Below, in pieces: positions 8,703 through 16,706 of a stretch of 64,000 nt of DNA (position 1 is its first letter; each line of letters starts with the position of its first letter). Location of the stretch: assembly GCA_026393275.1 (NCBI GenBank), contig JAPLAM010000056.1, forward strand, positions 1 to 64,000, given 5' to 3'. The translations under genes were made by a program, and so were the position numbers. Source of the stretch: Arthrobacter sp. (GTDB lineage: Bacteria > Actinomycetota > Actinomycetes > Actinomycetales > Micrococcaceae). The notes below the pieces were generated by a model, which did no database searches, was not told the origin of the DNA, and was given only the letters and a program-made list of their open reading frames with translations.

Positions 8703-10379
8703 TCAGAGATGCAGCCGGGCCACGGCCTCCTGGCGCATGTCCACCTTGCGGATCTTGCCGGAAACGGTCATCGGGAAGCTGTCCCTGACGTCCACGTAGC
8801 GCGGAATCTTGTAGTGCGCCAGCTTGCCGCGGCAGAATTCCGCGAGGCCCGCGGCGTCCAGCGTCGCGGCTCCGGGCTTGAGGATCACGCAGGCCATCAG
8901 TTCCTCGCCGTACGCGGCGTCCGGCACCCCGATCACCTGGACGTCCTGGATGTCCGGGTGGGTGTAGAGGAACTCCTCAATCTCGCGCGGATAGACGTTT
9001 TCGCCGCCGCGGATCACCATGTCCTTGATCCGGCCCTCAATCACGAGGTAGCCGTCCTGGTCCATCCGGGCGAGGTCCCCCGTGTGCATCCAGCCCTCGG
9101 CGTCGATCGCCTCCGCGGTCTTGTCCGGCTGGTTCCAGTAGCCCTGCATCACGGAGTAGCCGCGGGTACACAGCTCGCCGATCTCGCCGCGCTGCAACAC
9201 CGCCCCGGTGCCCGGGTCCACCACCCGGCTCTCCAGCTGCGGCATGGTCCGGCCCACGGTCTGCGTTCGCTGCGCCAGGGTGTCCACGCCGCGGGTCATG
9301 GTGGAGACCGGCGAAGTCTCCGTCATGCCGTAGCAGATGGCCACGTCGCGCATGTTCATTTCCGCGATCACCCGCTTCATCACCTCGATGGGGCACAGCG
9401 AGCCCGCCATCACGCCGGTGCGCAGCGTCGAGAGGTCATAAGAAGCAAAGTCCGGCAGCGCGAGTTCGGCGATGAACATGGTCGGCACGCCGTAGAGCGA
9501 CGTTCCACCGAAATCCTGCACAGCCTCCAATGCGGCCGCCGGGGAGAACCCGCGGCCCGGAATGATGGTGGCAGAGCCGTGGCTGAAGGCCGCCAGGTTG
9601 CCGATCACCATGCCGAAGCAGTGGTAGAACGGCACCGGCAGCACCACCCTGTCGTGCTCCGTGTAGTCGAGCAATTCCCCGATGGAGTAGCCGTTGTTGA
9701 GCAGGTTGTGGTGAGTGAGGGTGGCACCCTTCGGGAAGCCGGTGGTGCCGGAGGTGTACTGCAGGTTGACCGCGTCGTAGGGGTCCAGCTCGGCCATCCG
9801 CGCCTTCAGGCCGGCATGTGCGACGTCGTCGGCCCGCTTCAGCAGCTCAGCGTACGTCCGCTCTGCCTCGCTTTCAGGGTCCCCGGCGGTGAGGCCCGGC
9901 AGGCCCGCGTCGGGCAGGAACACGAGTTCGAGCAATTCGGGGCATTCGGCCAGGGCCCGCCGGGCCATGCCGGTGTAGTCGCTGTTCCTGTCCGACGGCG
10001 CCGTTACCAGCATCCGCATGCCGTTCTGTTTGACCACGAACTCAAGTTCGTGGCTGCGGTAGGCCGGATTGACGTTGACCAGGATGGCGCCGATCTTCGC
10101 CGTGGCGTACTGCAGGATAGTCCATTCGGCGCAGTTGGGGCTCCAGATCCCGACCCGGTCCCCCTTCGCGACGCCGAGGGCCAGCAGCGCGCGGGCCAGC
10201 CGGTCGACGTCGTCATTCATCTTGGTATAACTCCACCGCCGGGCCTCCCCACCCGGGACCGCCGCGGCCTCGATCAGCGCATCGTGGTACGGGAACCGGG
10301 CGACGATCCGCTCGAAATTGTCGCCGATGGTTTCCTCGATCAGCGGGACGTCAGTGTCCCCGGCTGTATACGCAAGCAT
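8703..10379 (-). CDS. AMP-forming fatty acyl-CoA synthetase
   Basis: A full-length (558 residues) ANL-superfamily adenylating enzyme. The phosphate-binding motif is LQYTSGTTGFPKGATLTHHN, the adenine motif ICYGMTETSP, and the hinge/core motifs are GWMHTGDLARMDQDGYLVIEGR and VIRGGENVYPREIEEFL. The catalytic lysine region SFPMTVSGKIRKVDM is present near the C-terminus. It resembles the FadD-like class that activates medium- or long-chain fatty acids to CoA thioesters via acyl-AMP. It stands alone between convergent and divergent neighbours, so its chain-length preference and pathway cannot be inferred from context. Confidence 0.88.
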   Translation of the reverse strand: MLAYTAGDTDVPLIEETIGDNFERIVARFPYHDALIEAAAVPGGEARRWSYTKMNDDVDRLARALLALGVAKGDRVGIWSPNCAEWTILQYATAKIGAILVNVNPAYRSHELEFVVKQNGMRMLVTAPSDRNSDYTGMARRALAECPELLELVFLPDAGLPGLTAGDPESEAERTYAELLKRADDVAHAGLKARMAELDPYDAVNLQYTSGTTGFPKGATLTHHNLLNNGYSIGELLDYTEHDRVVLPVPFYHCFGMVIGNLAAFSHGSATIIPGRGFSPAAALEAVQDFGGTSLYGVPTMFIAELALPDFASYDLSTLRTGVMAGSLCPIEVMKRVIAEMNMRDVAICYGMTETSPVSTMTRGVDTLAQRTQTVGRTMPQLESRVVDPGTGAVLQRGEIGELCTRGYSVMQGYWNQPDKTAEAIDAEGWMHTGDLARMDQDGYLVIEGRIKDMVIRGGENVYPREIEEFLYTHPDIQDVQVIGVPDAAYGEELMACVILKPGAATLDAAGLAEFCRGKLAHYKIPRYVDVRDSFPMTVSGKIRKVDMRQEAVARLHL

Positions 10380-10491
10380 GGTGTGACGCTACCAACAGCG
10401 CGGCGGCATGAGAAGGGTAAAGCGTGGAAGTCCTAGGAAATTTTCAGGACATCGTCCGACGTCGGCGTGGCCGCCCGGTAGTCTAAAAGCC

Positions 10492-10779
10492 ATGAGCGCA
10501 CCCATTGACCTGCGGGCCACTTTCATTCCCAACGACGGCGAATTCTTCCGTGTGAAGCTTGCCCTGGAAATCGCGATTGACGAGGTGGTCAACGAACCGG
10601 GCTGCATCCGCTACGAACTGACCGAGGCGGGCGAGGACAAACTGGTGCTGACCGAGCAGTGGGCCTCGCAGGAGGACCTGGACAAGCACGCCAAGGGCAC
10701 GGCCCTTCAGGACCTGAACGAATCCCTGAGCGCACTGCTGGCCGAGCCCGTCAAGCTGGAAAAGCTCTCAGCCGTTTAA
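10492..10779 (+). CDS. Antibiotic-biosynthesis-monooxygenase (ABM) domain protein
   Basis: A 95-residue single-domain protein starting MSAPIDLRATFIPNDGEFF. The pattern of an ABM/YgiN fold is visible: EVVNEPGCIRYELTEAGED, LVLTEQWASQEDLDKHAKG and a terminal strand. Such small dimeric proteins act as cofactor-free quinol or aromatic monooxygenases or as detoxifiers; the precise role is unknown. It is convergent with thioredoxin. A second ABM protein of low similarity is encoded at 62128. Confidence 0.75.
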   Translation: MSAPIDLRATFIPNDGEFFRVKLALEIAIDEVVNEPGCIRYELTEAGEDKLVLTEQWASQEDLDKHAKGTALQDLNESLSALLAEPVKLEKLSAV

Positions 10780-10794
10780 GTTGCTGGAGCCGAC

Positions 10795-11202
10795 TCAGAG
10801 GTCAGGGATCTGGGTGCCGTCCTGCGGGGCGGCAGCGGCCTCGGCCTGCGAGCGGGCCACGTGCGCGTGGACTTCCTCCATGTCGAGGGCCTTGACGGCG
10901 TCGACCACCTGCTCCAGCTGCTGGGCGTTCAGCGCGCCGGGCTGGGAAAACACCAGCACCTTTTCGCGGAAGGCCATCAGCGTGGGGATCGAGGTGATGC
11001 CGGCCTCGGCCGCAAGCTGCTGCTCCGCCTCGGTATCCACCTTGGAGAACACCACGTCGGGGTGCTTCTCCGAGACAGCGGAATACGTGGGGCCAAACTG
11101 CTTGCACGGGCCGCACCATTCGGCCCAGAAATCTACGAGGACAATGTCGTTGTCCTCGACGGTCGATGCGAACTGTTCACCTGTAATGTCTACGGTTGCC
11201 AT
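10795..11202 (-). CDS. Thioredoxin with C-terminal extension
   Basis: Residues 1-105 form a standard thioredoxin: VLVDFWAEWCGPCKQFGPTY holds the WCGPC redox site, and the cis-proline loop is GITSIPTLMAFRE. The length of 135 exceeds the usual 105-110 because of a 25-residue C-terminal tail ending AAPQDGTQIPDL. No signal peptide is seen, so it should be a cytoplasmic disulfide reductant. It is followed, after the 15-nt gap, by the convergent ABM gene; the neighbour upstream is the thioesterase gene at 11268, in the same direction. Confidence 0.9.
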   Translation of the reverse strand: MATVDITGEQFASTVEDNDIVLVDFWAEWCGPCKQFGPTYSAVSEKHPDVVFSKVDTEAEQQLAAEAGITSIPTLMAFREKVLVFSQPGALNAQQLEQVVDAVKALDMEEVHAHVARSQAEAAAAPQDGTQIPDL

Positions 11203-11267
11203 GGTTCAACGGTACGCGAGCCGCCGCGAAAGTCCCCGGCGTTTCGCTCTTGGCACATCCTGCGGGC

Positions 11268-11813
11268 TTAGGCCCAGACGTGCGGGGCCGCACGGCGGGC
11301 ACCCGGCAGCGCGTTGGTTTCGCGCCAGTCGTGGATCCACTCCGGCAGCTCAAGATCCGCCGGAGGCGCCCCGAATTCGCGGATGATCTCGTCCTGGCTG
11401 ACGGGCTTGCCCTTGCTGACCAGCCGGGTGGCAATATGGGCCCGCGCGTAGATTTCGCCGTCCACCACCATGCGCTGCTCAAAGTAGATGGCCTTCTCGT
11501 CAAGGCCGATGACCTTGGTCTCGATCGTGTACTGCTGCCACAGCTGCAGGGAGCGGCGGAAGGCGATGGTCTCCCCCGCCACCACCGGCGTCCAGCCGCG
11601 CCGGCGGATGGCCTTCCAAGTGCCGCTGCGCGCCATCAGGTCGAACCGGCCGAGGTCCATCAGCGAGAAATACATGCCGTTGTTGACATGCATCGCGATG
11701 TCGATGTCCGTCGGCAGGACCCGGAGCGGCAGCGAAGACGTGCCCCAGATGCTCAGCGGCGAGCGGCGGGCCGACGTAATCAGCAGGAACAGGGTGCGGA
11801 GCAACAGATGCAT
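11268..11813 (-). CDS. Thioesterase-superfamily (hot-dog fold) protein
   Basis: The 181-residue product from MHLLLRTLFLLITSARR has an N-terminal hydrophobic stretch, then the hot-dog core PTDIDIAMHVNNGMYFSLMDLGRFDLM, characteristic of 4HBT-like acyl thioesterases of the Mesenchyme/THEM6-like group. A GTG 45 nt upstream, directly abutting the previous stop, is an alternative start giving 196 residues; neither has a clear ribosome site. I prefer the internal ATG because relatives begin with a similar MHL-R-L segment. Substrate unknown. It lies downstream of the VOC gene in the same direction. Confidence 0.75.
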   Translation of the reverse strand: MHLLLRTLFLLITSARRSPLSIWGTSSLPLRVLPTDIDIAMHVNNGMYFSLMDLGRFDLMARSGTWKAIRRRGWTPVVAGETIAFRRSLQLWQQYTIETKVIGLDEKAIYFEQRMVVDGEIYARAHIATRLVSKGKPVSQDEIIREFGAPPADLELPEWIHDWRETNALPGARRAAPHVWA

Positions 11814-11858
11814 GCGCACTATGTTACCCACGAGTAACAAGGGCGCCAAGGCGGACAC

Positions 11859-12257
11859 CTATTCGGTGTGTGCGGAGGACGGCGACGCCGGCCATGGCTC
11901 CGGTGCCGCAAATTGCCCGGGACCGCCCGCGTGCGGATATTTTTCCGGGAACAGCTCGGTCCAGCCGTTGGCGGGAGCCTCCGCAACCATTTTGTCCACT
12001 TGCTGCCGGGTCCCGGCGTGGAACGCGAGGTGGTTCAACCCGGGCGCGGTTCGGTGGTGGGTCCGGCCAGTCAGGTCCGGCGATTCCTCGACGACGATGT
12101 AGGTGGGTCCGCGCCGCCAGCTCCGCCCCCGGGGCCAGTCCTGGTATTCGTCGTAACCAAGCCCGGTCAGCAGCCAGCCCCATTGCTTCCTGGCCCGGCC
12201 CAGTTCCGGCACCCAGAGTTCCACGTGGTGCAAGGAACCGAAGGATTCGTCAGTCAT
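11859..12257 (-). CDS. VOC-superfamily protein
   Basis: A 132-residue protein starting MTDESFGSLHHVELWVPELG. The metal-ligand histidine region LHHVELWV and the later APGLNHLAFHAGTRQQVDKM fit a two-strand-repeat vicinal-oxygen-chelate module of glyoxalase/dioxygenase type. The start lies inside the 3' end of the upstream hypothetical gene (8-nt overlap), implying translational coupling. Reaction and substrate cannot be stated. Confidence 0.75.
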   Translation of the reverse strand: MTDESFGSLHHVELWVPELGRARKQWGWLLTGLGYDEYQDWPRGRSWRRGPTYIVVEESPDLTGRTHHRTAPGLNHLAFHAGTRQQVDKMVAEAPANGWTELFPEKYPHAGGPGQFAAPEPWPASPSSAHTE

Positions 12258-12873
12258 TGCCGTCCCAGTACTTCCGGATTTCCCCGCCCGCAGCCGTAAG
12301 CGCCGTGCCACTGATCAGGACCGAGGATTCGTCCATGCCCCGGTCCGGCCACTGCGCCACGACCCGGAGGTCGCCGTCCGAGGGCAGCGGCCACAGCCAC
12401 CATTTGCCGGAGGAGCTCAGCTCCTCGTCGCTGCCCGACCCGCCTCCGCCGCCGGCCGGCATCAGCACCGGCACCTCGGGCGCGGTCTCCTCGGGCCCCC
12501 AGGGGCGCATGCCATCCAACGTGGCCTTCCGGCCGTCCGCGTAGCCGACGCCGAAGCGGAGCCCGCCGTCGCCGTCGTCCTTGGCGCCGCGGCGGAAGGA
12601 GGGCCGGTTGAAGCACTGCTCCGTCACCGCGGCCCATTGCGCGTCGGTCTCGCCGCCGCGGCGCACCGTCCAGACCACCTCGATCAGGCATCCGGTGGTG
12701 AAGACCTCGACACTCTTCACCGCCATCACCAGCCGCGGGGTGCGCTGAAGGAAACGGCCCACGGAGACGACGGCGGGCAGCTCGTCCGACGGCGGTGCGG
12801 CCCAGACGGGAGGGACATGCCTGGGCATCCGGGGCCGCTGCGGCGGGGCGGGCACATCGTCGAAGAAGGACAT
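12250..12873 (-). CDS. Hypothetical protein, 207 residues
   Basis: I do not recognise a named family. The N-terminus MSFFDDVPAPPQRPRMPRHV is proline-rich. The middle has a beta-rich look, with MAVKSVEVFTTGCLIEVVWTVRR and RFGVGYADGRKATLDGMRPWG, and a Gly/Ser stretch (AGGGGGSGSDEELSSSGKWW) precedes a final strand-rich part, WWLWPLPSDGDLRVVAQWPD. No signal peptide or membrane segment is seen, so it is probably cytoplasmic. It is coupled by an 8-nt overlap to the downstream VOC protein. Coding potential is supported by GC3-rich codon use and the overlap. Confidence 0.65.
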   Translation of the reverse strand: MSFFDDVPAPPQRPRMPRHVPPVWAAPPSDELPAVVSVGRFLQRTPRLVMAVKSVEVFTTGCLIEVVWTVRRGGETDAQWAAVTEQCFNRPSFRRGAKDDGDGGLRFGVGYADGRKATLDGMRPWGPEETAPEVPVLMPAGGGGGSGSDEELSSSGKWWLWPLPSDGDLRVVAQWPDRGMDESSVLISGTALTAAGGEIRKYWDGND

Positions 12874-12970
12874 GCCCTCATCCTTGCATCTCGGTCAACC
12901 CCGCCGGCGGCGGCGCCCGTAGGCGTCAACGGCCAGTACTCCTTCCGGCTGGTGCCGCGGCTGAGCCCGC

Positions 12971-14158
12971 CTAGTTCCCGGCCTCAGCCAGGCCCCCTGG
13001 ACCTGCCTGCTCCCCGGCCCCGGCAAGGGCAATGACCATGCGCTCCATCCGGGCGACGCCGGCGAAACGGCCCGCGTTGTCCGTCACCAGGAGTGAATCA
13101 AACCGTTGGTCTTTGGTCCTGGTCATGGCACGGGCCAGGGCCTGGCTCAACGGGGTATCGAGGTTCACCCGCATTCCCTGGCTCACCACTCCCAGCGCGG
13201 ACGCCCCGGCGTCGAGCACCGCGACCGGCCGCAGGTGCTCGCCGAGCAGGACGATGTCCTCCAGCGCCGGGGTGGCGGCGAAAGCTTCGGCCGCCTGCGT
13301 GACACTCACCGCCGTCCTCGCCGGTTCGACGACGTCACGGATGACCGTCTTGTGGGCCGCCGGAGGAGTGCTGGCCAGCCGGTGCGCCAGGTCGAGGTCG
13401 ATGCCGGCCCACGGCGGAGCCGGCCGGGCGAGGCAGTAGCCCTGCACGAGCGGGACGCCCAGCGACACCAGCGCGTCCAGCTCCTCGACCCGTTCCACGC
13501 CCTCGGCCAGGATCCACGCATCGACTCGGCTCGCAAACGCACCGAGCATCCCGATGAGGGCACGCTTCGCTTCATCCCGGTCGACGTCCTGGATCAGGGC
13601 CCGGTCGATCTTGATCATGGAGGGCCGGAGGGCCAGCAGGTGCCGCAGCCCCGCGTAGCCGGCGCCGGCGTCGTCGACGGCGATCAGCGCCCCGGCGGCG
13701 CGCAGCTGGTTCAAGTCAGGTTCCAGCTCCACGTACGACTCGATGGGGGTCTGCTCGGTCAGTTCGACAATGAGGCCACCCAGTTTGCCCTGCTCGCGCC
13801 AGACGCTGCGGATGCTCTCCGACGTCAGCAATTCCGGTGAGACGTTGAGGGTCAGGAAGCAGTTGGCCGGCAGTGTATCCCGTGCCTCAAGTGCCCTACG
13901 AAGCGCCGCCGCCTCAAGTTCGGCGGCTTTTCCGTGCTCACGAGCGGCCGAGAACCAGATTTCGGGGTTCTTTTCGGCGTAACCGGGAAACCGCGCCAGG
14001 GCTTCGTAGCCCACCACCGTGCCCCGGGAGGTGTCAACGATGGGCTGGTAGGCCGCCGCCAGCCCCTCGCCGCCGCAGGCCGACGCCAGCAGGCGTTCCC
14101 AGTCCGGCGCCGCCGACTCCGCGGCTTCGGGCTGTGGGGCGTCCGCCGCCGGAATCAA
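12971..14158 (-). CDS. EAL-domain c-di-GMP phosphodiesterase-like protein
   Basis: A 395-residue protein. Residues about 33-265 are an EAL domain: the EAL signature at 52-54 (YEALARF), LTLNVSPELL, LIVELTEQ, the metal loop DDAGAGYAGL at 172-173 in place of the common DDFGTG, MIKIDRALI, ILAEGVERVEEL and VQGYCLARP. All the usual catalytic positions appear present, so phosphodiesterase activity is plausible. The C-terminal 120 residues resemble a CBS-like pair seen in EAL-CBS proteins (DQRFDSLLVTDNAGRFAGV). The start is TTG, overlapping the TGA of the upstream DUF1059 gene (TTGA), which supports the start and suggests coupling. Confidence 0.85.
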   Translation of the reverse strand: MIPAADAPQPEAAESAAPDWERLLASACGGEGLAAAYQPIVDTSRGTVVGYEALARFPGYAEKNPEIWFSAAREHGKAAELEAAALRRALEARDTLPANCFLTLNVSPELLTSESIRSVWREQGKLGGLIVELTEQTPIESYVELEPDLNQLRAAGALIAVDDAGAGYAGLRHLLALRPSMIKIDRALIQDVDRDEAKRALIGMLGAFASRVDAWILAEGVERVEELDALVSLGVPLVQGYCLARPAPPWAGIDLDLAHRLASTPPAAHKTVIRDVVEPARTAVSVTQAAEAFAATPALEDIVLLGEHLRPVAVLDAGASALGVVSQGMRVNLDTPLSQALARAMTRTKDQRFDSLLVTDNAGRFAGVARMERMVIALAGAGEQAGPGGLAEAGN

Positions 14159-14331
14159 CTAACCGGGTGGATCGCTTTGCGGACCGACCCGACGAGTTCA
14201 GCGGGCAGTTCGGTCAGGCCGTGCACGGCTGCGGCATGGGCGCCGACTTTGACCAAGATTTCATCCTCCGTGCTGCAGACCCAACGGGCTTCACAACCGG
14301 GAACAACGTCACCACATGCAAACGATTTCAC
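14155..14331 (-). CDS. DUF1059 small protein
   Basis: A 58-residue protein read from GTG at 14331, with GAGGAG five bases upstream; the open frame can be taken to a GTG six bases earlier but that overlaps the ribosome site. The sequence KSFACGDVVPGCEARWVCST matches the short DUF1059 family with its CGD-VPGC motif and a C-terminal helix (LPAELVGSVRKAI). Function is unknown. Its stop overlaps the TTG start of the EAL gene, so the two are translated together. Confidence 0.75.
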   Translation of the reverse strand: MKSFACGDVVPGCEARWVCSTEDEILVKVGAHAAAVHGLTELPAELVGSVRKAIHPVS

Positions 14332-14472
14332 TACCACTCCTCAGGCTCAACGATCGACGCGCTTTACCCTACTCTGCAGTAATGCTGCAGCAGGCGATTC
14401 TGCGTCCGGTCCTCGGGGTGTCGTCTCCTCAGGGGAGTCGTCGGGAACGGCGGAACCGCGTAGGGTGCCGCC

Positions 14473-15186
14473 ATGGACATTATTCTGGTTCCCGGATTCT
14501 GGTTGGATGCGTCATCCTGGTCGGAAGTCACGCCCCCGCTGCTCGCCGCGGGCCATCGGGTCCACCCGCTCACCCTGCCCGGGCTGGAATCGGTTGACGC
14601 TCCGCGTGCCGGCATCGGCCTGCGCACCCACATCGACGCCGTCGTAGCCGCCGTGGACAGCTTCGACAGCCCGGTGGTCCTGGTCGGCCACTCCGGCGGC
14701 GGCGCCATCATCCATGGCGCCGTGGACGCGCGTCCGGACCGCGTGGCCCGGGCCATTTACGTGGACAGCGGGCCGCTGGGGGAAGGCGGCGTCGTCAATG
14801 ACCAACTGCCGGCCGACGGCGATGAGGTGCCGTTGCCGCCGTGGGAATTCTTCGAGGACCAGGATCTCGTCGACCTGGACGAGGAGCTCCGGGCCGCGTT
14901 CCGGGCGCGTGCCATTCCTGAACCCAGGGGCGTCGCCTGCGACCAGCAGCGGCTCGGCGATGAACGCCGCTACGACGTCCCGGCCACCGTCATTGCCTGC
15001 GAATTTCCGTCGGCCGCGTTGCGTGAATGGATTGCGGCCGGCCACCCGCTCGTGGCCGAACTGGCGCGGGTCCGCGACGTCGAATACGTAGACCTGCCCA
15101 CCGGGCACTGGCCGCAGTTCACCAGGCCCGCAGACCTCGGCGCGGCCATCCTCGCCGCCGTCGACCGAACGCCGATTGCTCCCTGA
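14473..15186 (+). CDS. Alpha/beta hydrolase
   Basis: A 237-residue alpha/beta hydrolase. MDIILVPGFWLDASSWSEV contains the oxyanion loop, and VVLVGHSGGGAIIHGAVD the nucleophile elbow GHSGG. A late LPTGHWPQFTRPADLG supplies the likely catalytic histidine. Members like this are often annotated as esterase or RsbQ/MenH-like hydrolases; the substrate is unknown. It is on the plus strand, divergent from the DUF1059-EAL pair. Downstream is a roughly 330-nt gap holding repeats and the tRNA terminator. Confidence 0.85.
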   Translation: MDIILVPGFWLDASSWSEVTPPLLAAGHRVHPLTLPGLESVDAPRAGIGLRTHIDAVVAAVDSFDSPVVLVGHSGGGAIIHGAVDARPDRVARAIYVDSGPLGEGGVVNDQLPADGDEVPLPPWEFFEDQDLVDLDEELRAAFRARAIPEPRGVACDQQRLGDERRYDVPATVIACEFPSAALREWIAAGHPLVAELARVRDVEYVDLPTGHWPQFTRPADLGAAILAAVDRTPIAP

Positions 15187-15330
15187 CCGCCGAATTTCAC
15201 GCCGGAAGGTCGCTTACGGAGCCGTGCGGGTTATGGGCGCTGCACCCGGAAAATGCCCCCCAGAGCGTGTCCAGCCTGGGCCGTTGGTCGGGCCCGTCTT
15301 CCGGTGCGCAGCTGCCCGGCGACGGCCTGC

Positions 15331-15374
15331 CGGGCGCCACCCTGGCGGCCAGCCGGGCGCCACCCTGGCGGCCA
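15331..15374. repeat. Two 21-bp direct repeats, period 23 bp
   Basis: A GC-rich unit starting CGGGCGCCACCCTGGCGGCCA occurs at 15331 and again at 15354. It lies in the intergenic stretch 15187-15519 between the hydrolase and tRNA-Tyr. No gene is seen in this stretch. Function unknown. Confidence 0.7.
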
Positions 15375-15409
15375 TTCGCCGAAATTGGCCGCTATCGGAG
15401 ACACTTAGC

Positions 15410-15430
15410 GGCCATTTGTGGCAAATGGCC
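15410..15430. repeat. Perfect 9-bp inverted repeat (GGCCATTTG arms)
   Basis: GGCCATTTG, loop TGG, then its exact complement. It sits in the same intergenic stretch as the direct repeats, 46 nt before the tRNA-Tyr terminator. There is no T-run, so it is not an obvious terminator; it may be a remnant of a dispersed repeat. Confidence 0.55.
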
Positions 15431-15475
15431 TGATAGCACCGGTGGAACACAACCCGCAGCGGCGCGGCGGACAAA

Positions 15476-15513
15476 CAAAAAGCCTCCGGAACCTGGTGGT
15501 TCCGGAGGCTTTT
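15476..15513 (-). terminator. Rho-independent terminator for tRNA-Tyr (possibly bidirectional)
   Basis: A perfect 13-bp stem with arms AGCCTCCGGAACC and its complement (15481-15493 with 15498-15510), loop of four, and five A residues at 15476-15480 that read as a U-run on the minus strand. It sits 7 nt past the tRNA 3' end. A short T-run on the other side could also stop plus-strand transcription. Confidence 0.85.
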
Positions 15514-15519
15514 CGAGGG

Positions 15520-15601
15520 TGGCAGATGAGGGATTCGAACCCCCGTAGGCGTTGCCAGCTGATTTACAGTCAGCCCCCTTTGGCCGCTCGGGTAATCTGC
15601 C
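15520..15601 (-). tRNA. tRNA-Tyr (anticodon GTA)
   Basis: Read on the minus strand the gene starts GGCAGATTACCCGAGCGG and ends in ATCTGCC plus discriminator A; these 7-bp acceptor arms pair perfectly. The anticodon arm reads CTGACTGTAAATCAG, giving anticodon GTA. The T-arm GGGGGTTCGAATCCC is standard. The longer variable arm and 82-nt length fit a bacterial class II tRNA-Tyr. The encoded 3' end is ACC followed by C, so a full CCA is not encoded. A strong terminator follows. Confidence 0.95.
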
Positions 15602-15751
15602 GAACTTCAAAAGAAGATCACTCGTGGCTTCCGTGTTCGGAACGCCTGTTTCCAGTCCGTTCCGCTTCCAGCAACCGCGGGCAAGACAACTTTACAGAAC
15701 TTCGGCCGAAGAATCGAATCGGCGCCATATGGCCCCGTGAGGCCCGGAAAA

Positions 15752-16006
15752 TCAGGCTTCTCCGCGGATCCGGTCCGCGAGTTTCGCCTCGAACTTCGCC
15801 GCCTGCTCCGGTGTGACCTGGTTCAGCTGCACCGCCCGGGCCAGGTCCGCCTGCACCCCGTCGAGGCGGACCGAGGCCTGGGCGGCCGGACTCAGGATGA
15901 TGGAGGCCGCCAGGGCCGCCGCCGCCACTGTGGTCGCGGCCGTTGTGAAGGAGCCCGCGGCCGCGGCGGTGGAGCTGGTGACGTAACGGATGGCCTTGCG
16001 GTTCAT
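15752..16006 (-). CDS. Small secreted or membrane-anchored hypothetical protein
   Basis: An 84-residue protein with a basic N-terminus (MNRKAIRYVTSS) and an Ala-rich hydrophobic stretch at residues 14-45 ending SPAAQASV, which could be a signal peptide. The mature part VRLDGVQADLARAVQLNQVT looks helical and amphipathic. A good ribosome site is present (AAAGGCAAGG before the ATG). I know no family for it. It lies between tRNA-Tyr and the divergent yajQ gene. Confidence 0.6.
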   Translation of the reverse strand: MNRKAIRYVTSSTAAAAGSFTTAATTVAAAALAASIILSPAAQASVRLDGVQADLARAVQLNQVTPEQAAKFEAKLADRIRGEA

Positions 16007-16205
16007 GTGCCTTGCCTTTCAAGCGACTCTTCCAACGGCTACAACTCTGCCGGAGCAAGCTTCGTTCCGCCCGGGGTTCAGCTTTGAGCCGACTGTGAGC
16101 ACCGGCCGCCGGGGGCACCTCCACAACGGGAGCATCCGTACTAGGCTGGAATGCAGAAAACAGCGCCCTGCAGGAGGGCGTCCGGACAACATCAGGAGGA
16201 CAGTC

Positions 16206-16697
16206 ATGGCAGGCGAATCCACATTCGACGTCGTCAGCAAGGTCGACAAGCAGGAGGTCGCGAACGCGCTGAACCAGGCCCAGAAGGAACTGGCGCAGCG
16301 TTACGACTTCAAGGGCGTCGGTGCGGAGGTCGACTTCAGCGGTGAGAAGATCCTGATGAAGGCCAACTCCGAGGAGCGGGTACTGGCAGTTCTGGACGTG
16401 CTCCAGTCCAAACTGATCCGCCGCGGCATCTCGCTGAAGTCCCTCGACACGGGCGAACCCTACGCCTCCGGCAAGGAATACCGCCTCGAGGCAACCATCA
16501 AGGAGGGCATCGCGCAGGACCTCGCGAAGAAGATCAACAAGCTGATCCGCGACGAGGGTCCGAAGTCCGTCAAGTCCCAGATCCAGGGCGACGAACTGCG
16601 CGTGACGTCCAAGTCCCGCGACGACCTCCAGGAAACCATGAACCTGCTGAAGGGCTTCGACGAGGCCGACCTGCAGTTCGTGAACTTCCGCAGCTAG
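16206..16697 (+). CDS. YajQ family nucleotide-binding protein
   Basis: A 163-residue protein starting MAGESTFDVVSKVDKQEV with an AGGAGG ribosome site. The full YajQ pattern is seen: QRYDFKGVGAEVDFSGEKIL, KSLDTGEPYASGKEYRLEA and the C-terminal VTSKSRDDLQETMNLLKG. YajQ proteins have two RNA-recognition-like folds and bind nucleotides; some bind cyclic di-GMP. The nearby EAL gene (12971) offers a loose link to c-di-GMP metabolism, but they are not in one operon. It is convergent with htpX, nine nt away. Confidence 0.9.
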   Translation: MAGESTFDVVSKVDKQEVANALNQAQKELAQRYDFKGVGAEVDFSGEKILMKANSEERVLAVLDVLQSKLIRRGISLKSLDTGEPYASGKEYRLEATIKEGIAQDLAKKINKLIRDEGPKSVKSQIQGDELRVTSKSRDDLQETMNLLKGFDEADLQFVNFRS

Positions 16698-16706
16698 GAA
16701 CGCGCC

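Noticed and set aside
8697..10436. Plus-strand open frame of 579 codons
   Set aside because: Antisense shadow of the acyl-CoA synthetase, which has all its motifs on the minus strand.
15331..15374. CRISPR-like repeat
   Set aside because: Only two units, with a 2-bp spacing and no spacers or cas genes.
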